A stretch of DNA of 18,020 nucleotides from an uncultured Methylobacillus sp. (GTDB taxonomy: Bacteria > Pseudomonadota > Gammaproteobacteria > Burkholderiales > Methylophilaceae), in the NCBI GenBank assembly GCA_946481235.1, contig CAMLME010000016.1:1-18020 (forward strand), given 5' to 3'. The notes under the pieces are model-generated. The model worked only from the letters and a program-made list of their open reading frames with translations. It did not search any database and had not been told where the DNA came from. Positions 1 to 9,261 of the stretch are shown one piece after another; position 1 is the stretch's first letter, and each line of letters begins with the position of its first letter. A program made the position numbers and the translations under genes.

Positions 1-1070
1 GCGCATTCGTCGACCTCGGCGGCATCGACGGCCTGCTGCACATCACCGACCTGGCATGGCGCCGCGTCAAGCATCCTTCCGAAGTCCTCACCGTGGGCGA
101 AGAAGTCGAAGCCAAGATCCTCAAGTTCGATCAAGAGAAGAACCGCGTTTCCCTGGGCATCAAGCAACTGGGCGACGACCCGTGGGTTGCGCTGTCCCGC
201 CGTTACCCGGTCAGCACCCGCCTGTTCGGCAAGGTCACCAACCTGACCGACTACGGTGCGTTCGTTGAAATCGAACCGGGCATCGAAGGCTTGGTCCACG
301 TGTCCGAAATGGACTGGACCAACAAGAACGTGCATCCGGCCAAGATCGTCCAACTGGGCGACGAAGTCGAAGTCATGATCCTTGAGATCGACGAAGACCG
401 CCGCCGCCTGTCCCTGGGCATGAAGCAATGCAAGTCCAATCCCTGGGACGACTTCGCCGCCAGCCACAAGCGTGGTGACAAGGTTTCCGGCCAGATCAAG
501 TCCATCACCGACTTTGGCGTGTTCATCGGCCTGGCCGGCGGCATCGACGGCCTGATCCATCTGTCCGACCTGTCCTGGAGCCAGACTGGCGAAGAAGCCA
601 TCCGCAACTTCAAGAAGGGTGACGAAGTGGAAGCCGTTGTTCTGGCCATCGATGTCGAGAAGGAGCGTATCTCCCTCGGCGTCAAGCAACTGGACAACGA
701 CCCGTTCAACTCCTACACCACCGCTCATGACAAGGGCGCCATCGTGAAGGGCGTCGTGAAGAGCCTGGACGCGAAGGGCGCTGTTGTGACCCTGGACGGT
801 GAAGTTGAAGGCTACCTGCGCGCTTCCGAAGTTTCCCGCGAGAAGGTTGAGGACATCCGCAACGTACTCAAGGAAGGCGAAGAAGTCGAAGCCCGCATCA
901 TCAACGTCGACCGCAAGAACCGCAGCATCAACCTGTCGATCAAGGCCAAGGACGCGGCTGATGAAGCCGACGCCATGCAGAAGTACGGCAGCAATGACAG
1001 CGGCAATGCCGGCACCACGAATCTGGGGGCACTGCTTAAAGCTAAACTCGACGGCAAAAACAACGAATAA
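1..1070 (+). CDS. rpsA: 30S ribosomal protein S1, 3' part (5' end outside window)
   Basis: The reading frame is open from the first base (first complete codon at position 3) and gives 355 residues. It begins inside an S1 RNA-binding repeat with [21 protein letters not shown] sequence, which corresponds to the third repeat of the six-repeat bacterial S1. Three more repeats follow, each with the G-x-V-x-x-(I/L)-T-D-(Y/F)-G core: about nt 216-430, 468-690 and 730-950. The last is the most divergent ([14 protein letters not shown]), as is usual for repeat 6. The C-terminus is Lys/Asp-rich and low in complexity. S1 binds mRNA on the small subunit and helps initiation on structured or weak Shine-Dalgarno leaders. 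Roughly the first 200 residues are missing only because of the window edge. The gene lies directly upstream of ihfB, the widely conserved proteobacterial order. Confidence 0.97.
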   Translation, partial: AFVDLGGIDGLLHITDLAWRRVKHPSEVLTVGEEVEAKILKFDQEKNRVSLGIKQLGDDPWVALSRRYPVSTRLFGKVTNLTDYGAFVEIEPGIEGLVHVSEMDWTNKNVHPAKIVQLGDEVEVMILEIDEDRRRLSLGMKQCKSNPWDDFAASHKRGDKVSGQIKSITDFGVFIGLAGGIDGLIHLSDLSWSQTGEEAIRNFKKGDEVEAVVLAIDVEKERISLGVKQLDNDPFNSYTTAHDKGAIVKGVVKSLDAKGAVVTLDGEVEGYLRASEVSREKVEDIRNVLKEGEEVEARIINVDRKNRSINLSIKAKDAADEADAMQKYGSNDSGNAGTTNLGALLKAKLDGKNNE

Positions 1071-1082
1071 GGCATGGATGCC

Positions 1083-1367
1083 ATGACCAAATCGGAGTTG
1101 ATTGCCAAGCTGGCTGCTCGGTTTCCGCAGCTCGTCGTCAAGGACGCCGAGCTGTCGGTCAAAGCCATACTGGATGCCATGGCCGAAAAACTGGCCACTG
1201 GCAAACGCATCGAGATCCGCGGGTTCGGCAGCTTCAGTCTGAACTACCGTCCCCCGCGCCTGGGTCGTAACCCCAAAACCGGCGCCAAGGTGCAAGTACC
1301 CGAGAAGTATGTACCGCACTTCAAGGCCGGCAAGGAATTGCGCGAACGGGTCGATTTCGAAGTTTGA
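1083..1367 (+). CDS. ihfB: Integration host factor subunit beta
   Basis: The product is a 94-residue DNABII-family protein starting [11 protein letters not shown]. It carries the signature [12 protein letters not shown] and the beta-arm motif [10 protein letters not shown], whose proline inserts into the DNA minor groove, and ends [13 protein letters not shown] as in other IHF-beta chains. IHF-beta pairs with IHF-alpha (ihfA, not in this window) to bend DNA sharply. I chose the ATG at 1083 because the family begins with MTKSEL and because AAGG at 1069-1072 is then about 10 bases away; an in-frame ATG at 1074 would add only MDA and would sit one base after AAGG. The gene starts 12 bases after the rpsA stop, so it is probably cotranscribed with rpsA. 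A strong terminator follows. IHF commonly assists sigma54 promoters, which matters for the locus near 16280-16445. Confidence 0.96.
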   Translation: MTKSELIAKLAARFPQLVVKDAELSVKAILDAMAEKLATGKRIEIRGFGSFSLNYRPPRLGRNPKTGAKVQVPEKYVPHFKAGKELRERVDFEV

Positions 1368-1388
1368 TCGAAGCTTTAGTAATAGAAG

Positions 1389-1419
1389 GCGGCAGAACGA
1401 AAGTTCTGCCGCTTTTTTT
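1389..1419 (+). terminator. Rho-independent terminator of rpsA-ihfB
   Basis: A perfect 10-bp stem, GCGGCAGAAC at 1389-1398 with GTTCTGCCGC at 1403-1412, is closed by a GAAA tetraloop and followed by seven T (1413-1419). It lies 22 bases after the ihfB stop codon. Confidence 0.95.
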
Positions 1420-1443
1420 ATGACGTTTTAGGTAAAATGCGGC

Positions 1444-1704
1444 ATGCGTTATTTATATCTGACAGGCGGATTCCTGCTCTTCCTCGCGACACTTGGGTTC
1501 GCACTGAAGAATACCGCACCAGTCACGCTGGAATACTATCTGGGGCTGCAATGGCACGCTCCACTAATACTGGTCATGCTGCTCGTCTTCTGCTCGGGAG
1601 CACTGGCTGGCGTAATTGCCTGCGTATCGCTCGTCATACAACAACGTCGCCGCTTGCTGGCGATACAACGCGAACTGCACGCTTTGCAGTCCAATCAGGA
1701 CTGA
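1444..1704 (+). CDS. lapA: Lipopolysaccharide assembly protein A (DUF1049)
   Basis: The product is a small 86-residue inner-membrane protein with two predicted transmembrane helices, about residues 3-22 and 41-64. A short loop between them contains the family-typical NTAPVTLEYYLG, and a basic, probably cytoplasmic coiled tail (QQRRRLLAIQRELHAL) follows. This matches LapA/YciS, which works with LapB in controlling LPS synthesis by steering LpxC turnover through FtsH. The gene lies 12 bases ahead of lapB, and the same pair is adjacent in E. coli. TAAAAT at 1433-1438, only five bases before the ATG, looks like a -10 box. If it is used, the message would be nearly leaderless; the alternative is readthrough of the preceding terminator. 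No good Shine-Dalgarno is seen. Confidence 0.88.
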   Translation: MRYLYLTGGFLLFLATLGFALKNTAPVTLEYYLGLQWHAPLILVMLLVFCSGALAGVIACVSLVIQQRRRLLAIQRELHALQSNQD

Positions 1705-1716
1705 CCCCTCCGCATC

Positions 1717-2886
1717 ATGGAATTCGAATACTGGTGGCTGCTAGCCCTCCCCCTGTTTTTTTTATTCGGCTGGCTGGCTGCGCGCATGGACCTGAAACAA
1801 TTGCTCACCGAATCGAGCGCAATGCCTGCAGCATATTTCAAAGGCTTGAACTTCCTCATCAAGGAACAGCACGACAAAGCCATCGAAGCCTTCATCGAAG
1901 CAGTCAAGATCAACTCCGAATCGCTGGAGCTGCATTTTGCGCTGGGCAGCCTTTTCCGACTGCGCGGCGAGATCGACCGCGCGATCCACTTGCATAACAA
2001 TCTGCTCGAGCGTCCGCAGCTTTCCGATGTCCAGCGCTTCGCCATCATGGCCGAACTGGCGCAGGATTACCTGAAAGCCGGCCTGTTCGACCGCGCGGAA
2101 GAGCTTTTCCGTGCACTCTGCGCGTCGCCGACTTATCACCAGCCTGCATTACGCTCTTTACTGGACATCTATATTCGCGAACGTGACTGGACTCGCGCCA
2201 TTGAGACCGCGGCCGAACTTGAGCGCGCATCAGGCGTTCGCTTTCACAAGGAAATCGCGCAATTCCACTGCGAATTGGCCGTTGAAGCCGCCGCGGCAGT
2301 TGGCGTAGAGCAAGCAAAAAAACATTTGGTGGAAGCCTTGGCAGCCAACTCCGAATGCGTGCGTGCCACCATCATGCTCGGTGACATGGAGGCGGCGGCT
2401 GGCGCCCGGCTGGAGGCTATCGCCATCTGGAAGCGCGTCGAACAGCAGAGACCGCAATACCTTGGCCTTGTCGCTTCGCGCCTGCTCGAGAACTATACGG
2501 CTCAGGACAAAACCAGCGAAGGGCTGGAACTGCTCAAGATGTGGATGGAAAAATACAGCCTGCCTTCCATCCTCAATATCATTTATGAAGCGACGCTGAA
2601 GCACGAAGGCGCGGATGCCGCCGCCAAACTGGCCCGTACCGAGTTGATCCGCAAGCCTAGCTTGAACATTCTGGACCGCCTGCTGCAAGCGCGTGAGATT
2701 GAAAAGAGCGGCGAAGAAAGTGACGTCGGCCTGATCAAGAATACCGTCCACCACTTCCTCGGCAATACCCGCAGCTATTGCTGCAGCCAGTGCGGCTTCC
2801 GTGCCCGCCAATACTATTGGCAATGCCCCGGTTGCAACCACTGGGAAAGCTTTCCGCCGGAACCCAAGGAGCAACCGCTGCGATGA
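1717..2886 (+). CDS. lapB: Lipopolysaccharide assembly protein B (TPR protein with rubredoxin-type knuckle)
   Basis: The 389-residue product matches the LapB/YciM layout and usual length. An N-terminal membrane anchor (about residues 5-21) is followed by a long series of tetratricopeptide repeats (about 40-330), for example [23 protein letters not shown]-terminal metal knuckle has paired cysteines C356-x2-C359 and C370-x2-C373 in a rubredoxin-like setting (CSQCGF, CPGCNHW), with an extra cysteine at 355. LapB is a cytoplasmic-facing scaffold that links FtsH proteolysis of LpxC to LPS demand; both the TPRs and the metal site are needed in E. coli. The ATGA junction at 2883-2886 overlaps pyrF, as in enterobacteria, so the two are probably translationally coupled. 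Confidence 0.95.
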   Translation: MEFEYWWLLALPLFFLFGWLAARMDLKQLLTESSAMPAAYFKGLNFLIKEQHDKAIEAFIEAVKINSESLELHFALGSLFRLRGEIDRAIHLHNNLLERPQLSDVQRFAIMAELAQDYLKAGLFDRAEELFRALCASPTYHQPALRSLLDIYIRERDWTRAIETAAELERASGVRFHKEIAQFHCELAVEAAAAVGVEQAKKHLVEALAANSECVRATIMLGDMEAAAGARLEAIAIWKRVEQQRPQYLGLVASRLLENYTAQDKTSEGLELLKMWMEKYSLPSILNIIYEATLKHEGADAAAKLARTELIRKPSLNILDRLLQAREIEKSGEESDVGLIKNTVHHFLGNTRSYCCSQCGFRARQYYWQCPGCNHWESFPPEPKEQPLR

Positions 2887-3593
2887 CCGCACAGAATCAC
2901 GATCCGAAAATTGTCGTCGCGCTCGATTTCGCTGAAGCGAAACAGGCGCTGGCTTTCGTCGACCGCCTCGACCCTGCCTTATGCCGGGTGAAAGTCGGCA
3001 AGGAGCTGTTCACTGCAGAAGGCCCGCACCTGGTTGAACAGCTGGTGGGTAAGGATTACGGCGTATTCCTCGACCTCAAGTTTCATGACATTCCCAATAC
3101 GGTCGCCAAGGCCTGTGAGGCTGCGGCCAAACTAGGTGTGTGGATGTTGAACGTGCATGCTTCGGGCGGCCGGGCAATGATGGAAGCCGCTCGCAATGCC
3201 GTGGACAAGTCCACTCACTCGCCACTGCTGATTGCCGTGACTGTACTTACCAGCATGGACCAGGCCGCACTGAATGAAGTTGGCGTTAGCGGAGAACTGC
3301 AGGATCAGGTGTTGCGGTTGGCCTTGCTAACCGAACAATCCGGTCTGGATGGTGTGGTCTGCTCGGCGCAGGAAGCCCCCATGCTGCGCAGCAAAGTTGC
3401 ACCGGACTTTTGCCTGGTCACGCCGGGAATTCGCCCCGCCACCGCCAGCAAGGATGACCAGTCCCGCATCGTCACTCCGGCCGATGCACTGCGGCAGGGA
3501 TCGAGCTATCTAGTGATCGGACGACCGATCACGCAGGCCCCCGATCCGATAGAGGCGCTACAAGCCATTCATGCGGAAATTTCCTCGCTGTAA
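2883..3593 (+). CDS. pyrF: Orotidine 5'-phosphate decarboxylase
   Basis: The enzyme catalyses the last step of UMP synthesis, orotidine monophosphate to UMP plus CO2. The 236-residue protein is a short bacterial type I OMP decarboxylase. The catalytic stretch [11 protein letters not shown] gives D64, K66 and D69, and substrate-binding D15 and K37 sit in VALDF and RVKVGKE. The phosphate-binding end has TPGIRP and [10 protein letters not shown] chose the ATG at 2883 because AAGGAG lies at 2866-2871, because it makes the usual N-terminus (PKIVVALDF), and because it overlaps the lapB stop. An upstream in-frame extension to 2778 lies wholly inside lapB and is not family-like. No clear terminator was found after the gene. 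Confidence 0.96.
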   Translation: MTAQNHDPKIVVALDFAEAKQALAFVDRLDPALCRVKVGKELFTAEGPHLVEQLVGKDYGVFLDLKFHDIPNTVAKACEAAAKLGVWMLNVHASGGRAMMEAARNAVDKSTHSPLLIAVTVLTSMDQAALNEVGVSGELQDQVLRLALLTEQSGLDGVVCSAQEAPMLRSKVAPDFCLVTPGIRPATASKDDQSRIVTPADALRQGSSYLVIGRPITQAPDPIEALQAIHAEISSL

Positions 3594-3612
3594 TACCCGA
3601 CCCGCAAATACC

Positions 3613-3641
3613 CATACAGCATAGGGGCCTGTAAATATAAT
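3613..3641 (+). promoter_or_regulatory. Possible sigma70 promoter for the ComEA-like gene
   Basis: TATAAT at 3636-3641 is a perfect -10 hexamer. With a 17-base spacer the -35 would be CATACA at 3613-3618, which matches only three consensus positions. The transcript would have a leader of roughly 55 bases. Confidence 0.4.
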
Positions 3642-3701
3642 TGAAACGGGCGCTTGGCACTTGCCTGCGTTTCCTTTTCGATAATTTCACAGGAGAAAAA
3701 T

Positions 3702-4019
3702 ATGAAGAAACTCTTGATGGTATTTGCGCTTGCGTTCGCATGTTCGCTGCCGGCGCATGCCGCAGTCGATCTTAATGCTGCAACTCAGGCCGAACTTGAA
3801 ACGGTAGATGGCATCGGCCCCAAAAAGGCTCAGGCAATCATCGACTTTCGCAAAAAGAACGGCCCATTCAAATCCGTTGACGATCTGGACAAGGTGCCTG
3901 GCTTTGGCAAGAAAACCGTGGACAGCGTTAAAAAGAACATTACCGTAGGAAACGCCAAAGCCGCCAGCAGCGGAAAAGCTGAAGTCGCCAAGGCAGCCAA
4001 AGAAAAACCCGTGAAGTAA
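3702..4019 (+). CDS. Secreted ComEA-like helix-hairpin-helix protein
   Basis: The product is 105 residues with a cleavable signal peptide (MKKLLMVFALAFACSLPAHA, cleavage near residue 20). One ComEA-type domain follows: it opens VDLNAATQAELETVDGIGPKKAQAIIDFR and continues with a second hairpin, DLDKVPGFGKKTVD. The GIGPKKA and GFGKKT turns are typical of non-specific DNA-backbone binding. An Ala/Lys tail ends the protein. ComEA receptors take up transforming DNA in the periplasm, but very small single-domain relatives are widespread in betaproteobacteria and many have no proven role in competence, so I give no symbol. AGGAG at 3691-3695 fixes the ATG at 3702; the in-frame extension upstream to 3654 has no ribosome-binding site and would spoil the signal peptide. 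Confidence 0.88.
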   Translation: MKKLLMVFALAFACSLPAHAAVDLNAATQAELETVDGIGPKKAQAIIDFRKKNGPFKSVDDLDKVPGFGKKTVDSVKKNITVGNAKAASSGKAEVAKAAKEKPVK

Positions 4020-4034
4020 CCTTCCCTCAGCAAT

Positions 4035-4063
4035 AAAAAAGCCCCGCTTGGCGGGGCTTTTTT
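4035..4063. terminator. Bidirectional terminator between convergent genes
   Basis: The stem GCCCCGC (4041-4047) with GCGGGGC (4051-4057) has a three-base loop TTG. It is flanked by six A (4035-4040) and six T (4058-4063), so it can end the comEA-like transcript on the plus strand and the metG/glycine-zipper transcript on the minus strand. Confidence 0.93.
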
Positions 4064-4074
4064 ACAAGCTTGAA

Positions 4075-4599
4075 TCAATCGTCGTGCTTGCTGTGACCAG
4101 GATTGTGCTTGTTCTTTTTATGGCCATACGCATTTCCATGCTTTTTCTTGTGGTGATGGTGGTCATCATCATCTTCCACCATAATCACTTTGGTCGTCGT
4201 TGCTACCGGAATGGCAGCCACGGTTTTGACGGCCGGGGGATTGCTTTCGCCCACAGTCTTGCCGACGGCGGAACCCGCCGCGCCGCCCACACCGGCCCCG
4301 ACGACAGCACCGGTCTTGCCGCCTACCGACTGGCCAACTGCGGCACCGGCAGCTCCACCCACGGCACCACCCACAACAGCGCCGGTTTTGCCTTCACCTT
4401 GGGTGGTTACAGCCGCACCGACGCCACCGCCAACCGCACCGCCGACGACCGCACCGGTTTTACCACCAACGGCCTGGCCGATTGCGGTACCTGCCGCAGC
4501 GCCTACACCGCCGCCGACAGCGGTCTTGACGGTGCTATCTTCGGCCATTGCATGGCCGGCTGCCAATGAAAGAGACAGAACAAGCGTTGAAAATTTCAT
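4075..4599 (-). CDS. Secreted glycine-zipper protein with Asp/His/Lys-rich tail
   Basis: The product is 174 residues. A signal peptide (cleavage after AMA, about residue 19) leads into a Gly/Ala/Val-rich zone with the octapeptide GKTGAVVG at residues 46-53, 94-101 and 70-77, an exact 24-residue period. Glycine-zipper segments of this type pack as membrane-embedded helices or oligomers in outer-membrane proteins. After a Pro/Val linker comes an abrupt polar tail: E142, D143-D146 and H147-H150, then Lys, His, Asn and Gly to the end. The run of acids and histidines could bind divalent metal; this is inference. There is no lipobox cysteine. AAAGG five bases upstream (4605-4609, minus strand) supports the start. 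The gene follows metG after 27 bases and probably shares its transcript. I recognise no named family. Confidence 0.82.
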   Translation of the reverse strand: MKFSTLVLSLSLAAGHAMAEDSTVKTAVGGGVGAAAGTAIGQAVGGKTGAVVGGAVGGGVGAAVTTQGEGKTGAVVGGAVGGAAGAAVGQSVGGKTGAVVGAGVGGAAGSAVGKTVGESNPPAVKTVAAIPVATTTKVIMVEDDDDHHHHKKKHGNAYGHKKNKHNPGHSKHDD

Positions 4600-4626
4600 A
4601 TGAACCTTTGATATTTTTGAGAATGT

Positions 4627-6720
4627 TTACTTAACGCGCATTCCTGGCTGCGCACCGGCATCGGGAGACAAAATATACGGCCCGCCGCGCTCATCGCTGG
4701 CTGCCAGCACCATGCCTTCGGACATGCCGAACTTCATTTTACGTGGAGCCAGATTGGCAACCATGACCGTCAGTCGGCCGACGAGCGTCGTCGGATCATA
4801 GGCCGACTTGATGCCGGCGAATACTTGGCGTGGCTTGTCCTCGCCGATGTCCAGAGACAGGCGCAACAGCTTTTCGGCACCCTCGACGTGCCCTGCATCA
4901 ACGATCTTGGCGATGCGGAGATCGACCTTGGCGAAATCGTCGATGGAGATGTAATTTTCATCTCCGCTGGCAACTTCCGCAGCAGCGGGAGCACTCTTCG
5001 CTGTCTCCGCCTTGGCGGGTGCGGCTTGAGTAGATGGAGTAACTTGCAAGGATTCTTTATTGGCTTCGACCATGGCTTCTATCTGTTTCGGATCAATACG
5101 GGTGACGAGATGCTGATAAGTTTCGATGGCATGCCCATCAGGCAGACCATTCTTGACGCTATCCCAATCCAAAGGAGCAATCTTCAGGAAAGCTTCGATG
5201 GAAACAGCCAGTTTGGGAAGCACCGGCTTGAGGTATAGCGTAAGCAAGCGGAACATTTCCAGCGCGTCGGAGCAGACCGTATGCAGCGCGACTTCCTGGC
5301 CTTCTTTCTTTGCCATATCCCATGGAGCCGCTTCGGCGACATAGGCATTGGCCTTGTCCGCCAACGCCATGATTTCGCGCAACGCACGACCATAATCGCG
5401 GGCCGCATAGCTTTCGGCGATGGATGCGGCGGCGGCACGCATTTCGGCGATCACTTGGGTATTCGAAGCCGCACGCACCTTGCCGTCGAAACGCTTGGCG
5501 ATGAAGCCGGCAGTGCGGCTGGCGATGTTGATGTACTTGCCCACCAGATCGGAATTCACGCGCGCGACGAAGTCCTCCAGATTGAGGTCGATGTCCTCCA
5601 TCGTGCCGTTCAGCTTGGCGGCGTAGTAGTAACGCAGGTACTCCGGGTTTTTCACATAGTCGAGATAGCTGCGCGCGGTAATGAACGTGCCGCGCGATTT
5701 CGACATCTTTTCGCCATTCACCGTCAGGAAGCCGTGTGCATAGATTTGCGTCGGCTTGCGGTAGCCGGAGTATTCCAGTGTCGCCGGCCAGAACAGCGCA
5801 TGGAAATAGAGGATGTCCTTGCCGATGAAGTGATACAACTCGGTGGTGCTGTCCTTCTTCCAGTATTCGTCGAAATCCAGCCCTGCTTTTTGATTACCGT
5901 CAGCTAATTGCTGACTCTTGGCGCACAGGTTCTTGAAACTCGCCATGTAGCCGATGGGCGCGTCCAGCCACACATAGAAATACTTGCCCGGCGCATCGGG
6001 AATCTCAAAGCCGAAATACGGCGCGTCGCGCGAAATATCCCAATCCGATAAGCCCGAAGAAAACCACTCGCCCATCTTGTTGGCGGCTTCGGCCTGCAGG
6101 GTGCCGGAACGGGTCCACTCCTTGAGGAAGGGTTCGCATTCGGACAGCTTGAAGAAGTAGTGCTCAGTTTCCTTGCGCACCGGAGTCGCGCCGGACACCG
6201 CGGAGAACGGGTTGATCAGCTCGGTCGGGCTGTACGTCGCACCGCACACTTCGCAGGAGTCGCCGTACTGATCCTTGGCATGGCACTTGGGACACTCGCC
6301 CTTGATGAAGCGATCTGGCAGGAACATGTTCTTGACCGGATCAAAGTATTGCTCGATGGTTCTGGTCGCAATCTTGCCGTTGGCCTTGAGCGCCTTGTAA
6401 ATGCCTTGCGCCAGTTCCTTGTTTTCGGGGGAGTTGGTCGAATGGTAGTTATCGAACTCCACCAGGAATTCCGCGAAGTCTGCCGCATGTTCGGCATGAA
6501 CTTTGTCGATCAGCGCTTCGGGAGTGATACCTTCTTTCTCCGCACGCAGCATGATGGGCGTGCCGTGCGTGTCGTCGGCGCAGACGTAATGCACCTCGTT
6601 TCCCTGCATCTTCTGGAAGCGCACCCAGACGTCCGTCTGGATGTATTCCACCAGGTGGCCCAGGTGAATGCTGCCGTTGGCGTAAGGCAAAGCGGAGGTA
6701 ACGAGAATTTTGCGGGTCAT
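4627..6720 (-). CDS. metG: Methionyl-tRNA synthetase
   Basis: The enzyme charges tRNA-Met for initiation and elongation. The 697-residue protein is a full-length MetG1-type class I enzyme. The HIGH-type motif HLGH is at residues 19-22, and KMSKS is at 338-342. The connective insert holds a zinc knuckle with C143-x2-C146 and C156-x2-C159. The Ala/Lys-rich hinge near residue 570 leads into a C-terminal EMAP/Trbp111-like tRNA-binding domain ([27 protein letters not shown] to the end), which dimerises the enzyme. It is transcribed divergently from mrp. TAAAAT on the minus strand (6753-6758) is a candidate -10, but no convincing -35 or Shine-Dalgarno is seen. The same metG-mrp divergent pair is common in proteobacteria. 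Confidence 0.97.
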   Translation of the reverse strand: MTRKILVTSALPYANGSIHLGHLVEYIQTDVWVRFQKMQGNEVHYVCADDTHGTPIMLRAEKEGITPEALIDKVHAEHAADFAEFLVEFDNYHSTNSPENKELAQGIYKALKANGKIATRTIEQYFDPVKNMFLPDRFIKGECPKCHAKDQYGDSCEVCGATYSPTELINPFSAVSGATPVRKETEHYFFKLSECEPFLKEWTRSGTLQAEAANKMGEWFSSGLSDWDISRDAPYFGFEIPDAPGKYFYVWLDAPIGYMASFKNLCAKSQQLADGNQKAGLDFDEYWKKDSTTELYHFIGKDILYFHALFWPATLEYSGYRKPTQIYAHGFLTVNGEKMSKSRGTFITARSYLDYVKNPEYLRYYYAAKLNGTMEDIDLNLEDFVARVNSDLVGKYINIASRTAGFIAKRFDGKVRAASNTQVIAEMRAAAASIAESYAARDYGRALREIMALADKANAYVAEAAPWDMAKKEGQEVALHTVCSDALEMFRLLTLYLKPVLPKLAVSIEAFLKIAPLDWDSVKNGLPDGHAIETYQHLVTRIDPKQIEAMVEANKESLQVTPSTQAAPAKAETAKSAPAAAEVASGDENYISIDDFAKVDLRIAKIVDAGHVEGAEKLLRLSLDIGEDKPRQVFAGIKSAYDPTTLVGRLTVMVANLAPRKMKFGMSEGMVLAASDERGGPYILSPDAGAQPGMRVK

Positions 6721-6762
6721 GTACGGAGATTAAATACTTGTGAAAGATGGGCATTTTAGCAA

Positions 6763-6791
6763 ATGACGTGCACCTTCACATGCGATAAAAT
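6763..6791 (+). promoter_or_regulatory. Probable sigma70 promoter of mrp
   Basis: ATGACG at 6763-6768 (four of six -35 matches) is 17 bases from TAAAAT at 6786-6791 (five of six -10 matches). It lies in the intergenic space between divergent metG and mrp, about 40 bases ahead of the mrp ATG. Confidence 0.5.
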
Positions 6792-6830
6792 TTATAGTTG
6801 ATCCCATTAGTCAGGAATTCCCCCTCCATC

Positions 6831-7919
6831 ATGTCCCTCTCCGAACTTCAAGTGCAGACAGCGCTCAAGGAAATCACCGACCCTAACACTGGTAAGGATT
6901 TCATTACCACGAAATCCGCACGCAATATCCGCATCGACGGCAACAGCGTCGCGCTCGACATTGTGCTCGGCTACCCGGCCAAAACCGTCGCCGCCGACAT
7001 CCAAAAAATGGTGACCGATAAACTGAAAACCCTGCCGGGAATCAGCAGCGTTTTCGTCAACGTCACCAGCAAAATCGTACCGCACAGCGTGCAGCGCGGC
7101 GTGCAACTGATCCCGGGCGTAAAGAACATCATCGCCGTCGCTTCCGGCAAGGGCGGCGTCGGCAAGTCCACCACCGCCGTCAATCTGGCGCTGGCGCTGG
7201 CGGCTGAAGGTGCACAGGTCGGCATACTCGACGCCGACATCTACGGCCCTTCGCAGCCGCAGATGCTGGGCATCACCGCCCGCCCGGAAAGCACGGACGG
7301 CAAGAGCATGGAGCCGCTGGAGCGTTACGGCATCCAGGCAATGTCGATCGGTTTCCTGATCGACATGGACACGCCCATGGTATGGCGCGGTCCGATGGTT
7401 ACCGGCGCACTGGAACAATTGCTGCGCGAAACCAACTGGAATAACCTGGATTACCTGGTCATCGACCTGCCGCCGGGTACCGGCGACATCCAGCTCACGT
7501 TGTCGCAAAAAGTGCCGGTCACCGGCGCCGTCATCGTCACCACGCCGCAGGACATCGCGCTGCTGGACGCGCGCAAAGGGCTCAAGATGTTCGAAAAGGT
7601 GGGTGTTCCCATCGTCGGCATCGTCGAAAACATGAGCACCCACATCTGCTCCAAGTGCGGCCATGAGGAACACATCTTCGGTGCCGGCGGCGGCGCACAG
7701 ATGTGCAAGGACTATAACGTCGAGTTGTTGGGCTCACTGCCGCTGGATATCAAGATCCGCGAACAGACCGACGGCGGCATGCCGACCGTGGTGGCCGAAC
7801 CCGACAGCAAGATCGCCGGCGTCTATCGCCAAATCGCACGTCGTACAGCAGTCAAGCTGTCCGAATTCGGGTTGGACCACAGCAGCAAGTTCCCCAACAT
7901 CGTGATTCAGAATACCTGA
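6831..7919 (+). CDS. mrp: Iron-sulfur cluster carrier protein Mrp/ApbC
   Basis: The 362-residue P-loop NTPase delivers Fe-S clusters to apo-proteins. An N-terminal MIP18/DUF59 domain (about residues 5-75) precedes the MinD/NBP35-type ATPase, whose deviant Walker A is GKGGVGKS at 106-113. The switch region is DLPPGTGD, and the cluster-bridging pair C273-x2-C276 sits in HICSKCGHEEHIFG. The ATG at 6831 gives the usual short N-terminus (MSLSELQVQTALKEITDP); a TTG upstream at 6798 would add 11 residues with no family support. The Shine-Dalgarno is weak (AGGA at 6813-6816 is rather far). The gene is divergent from metG and is followed by an imperfect terminator. Confidence 0.95.
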   Translation: MSLSELQVQTALKEITDPNTGKDFITTKSARNIRIDGNSVALDIVLGYPAKTVAADIQKMVTDKLKTLPGISSVFVNVTSKIVPHSVQRGVQLIPGVKNIIAVASGKGGVGKSTTAVNLALALAAEGAQVGILDADIYGPSQPQMLGITARPESTDGKSMEPLERYGIQAMSIGFLIDMDTPMVWRGPMVTGALEQLLRETNWNNLDYLVIDLPPGTGDIQLTLSQKVPVTGAVIVTTPQDIALLDARKGLKMFEKVGVPIVGIVENMSTHICSKCGHEEHIFGAGGGAQMCKDYNVELLGSLPLDIKIREQTDGGMPTVVAEPDSKIAGVYRQIARRTAVKLSEFGLDHSSKFPNIVIQNT

Positions 7920-7924
7920 CCCCC

Positions 7925-7964
7925 TCGGGCGCGCTCTGATTCAAGGGGGCGCCCGAAATCCTTT
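7925..7964 (+). terminator. Possible terminator after mrp
   Basis: An 8-bp stem, TCGGGCGC (7925-7932) with GCGCCCGA (7949-7956), encloses a 16-base loop and is followed by AATCCTTTT. The loop is long and the T tract short, so strength is uncertain. A competing CCCCCT/AGGGGG pairing overlaps it. Confidence 0.5.
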
Positions 7965-7986
7965 TGCCATCAGCCTGAAACGCACG

Positions 7987-8010
7987 TTTACCGCACGGAT
8001 GCGGTAAAAT
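7987..8010 (+). promoter_or_regulatory. Perfect palindrome overlapping the -10 of the DAHP synthase gene
   Basis: TTTACCGCA (7987-7995), four bases (CGGA), then TGCGGTAAA (8000-8008) form a 9+9 perfect inverted repeat. The right arm runs into TAAAAT (8005-8010), a -10-like hexamer 25 bases ahead of the first ATG. No convincing -35 is present, as might be expected where an activator or repressor acts. The 4-base loop would also allow an RNA hairpin, but there is no T tract. Confidence 0.5.
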
Positions 8011-8035
8011 GCTTCCCTTTTAATTTGCGCGGCCA

Positions 8036-9145
<1,110 letters not shown>

Positions 9146-9148
9146 TTC

Positions 9149-9180
9149 CCGTAGCGCAGGCCTCCTTGCCTGCGCTACGG
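9149..9180 (+). repeat. 13-bp perfect hairpin after the DAHP synthase gene
   Basis: CCGTAGCGCAGGC (9149-9161) pairs perfectly with GCCTGCGCTACGG (9168-9180) around CTCCTT. It begins three bases after the stop codon. There is no T tract on either side, so it is not a standard intrinsic terminator. It could be a REP-like intergenic element or an mRNA 3'-end stabiliser. Confidence 0.7.
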
Positions 9181-9219
9181 ATGATCCTAAATTTCATACA
9201 AAATCGGCGACATGCGCCG

Positions 9220-9225
9220 TATAAT
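9220..9225 (+). promoter_or_regulatory. Probable -10 box of dcd
   Basis: TATAAT at 9220-9225 is a perfect -10 hexamer, 36 bases ahead of the dcd ATG. The 17-base position for -35 (9197-9202, TACAAA) is poor. A small inverted repeat CGGCG-N5-CGCCG (9205-9219) fills the spacer. Confidence 0.45.
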
Positions 9226-9261
9226 GCCCCCTCATTTTCAGTCACTTAGCGCACACTTACG

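Noticed and set aside
3654..3669. TTGGCACTTGCCTGCG, a sigma54-like sequence ahead of the ComEA-like gene
   Set aside because: The GG and GC are nine bases apart, not ten; sigma54 tolerates little spacing change.
4048..4603. Long plus-strand open frames opposite the glycine-zipper gene
   Set aside because: They are mirror readings of a GC-rich repetitive gene; the minus-strand frame has a signal peptide, a ribosome-binding site and a terminator.
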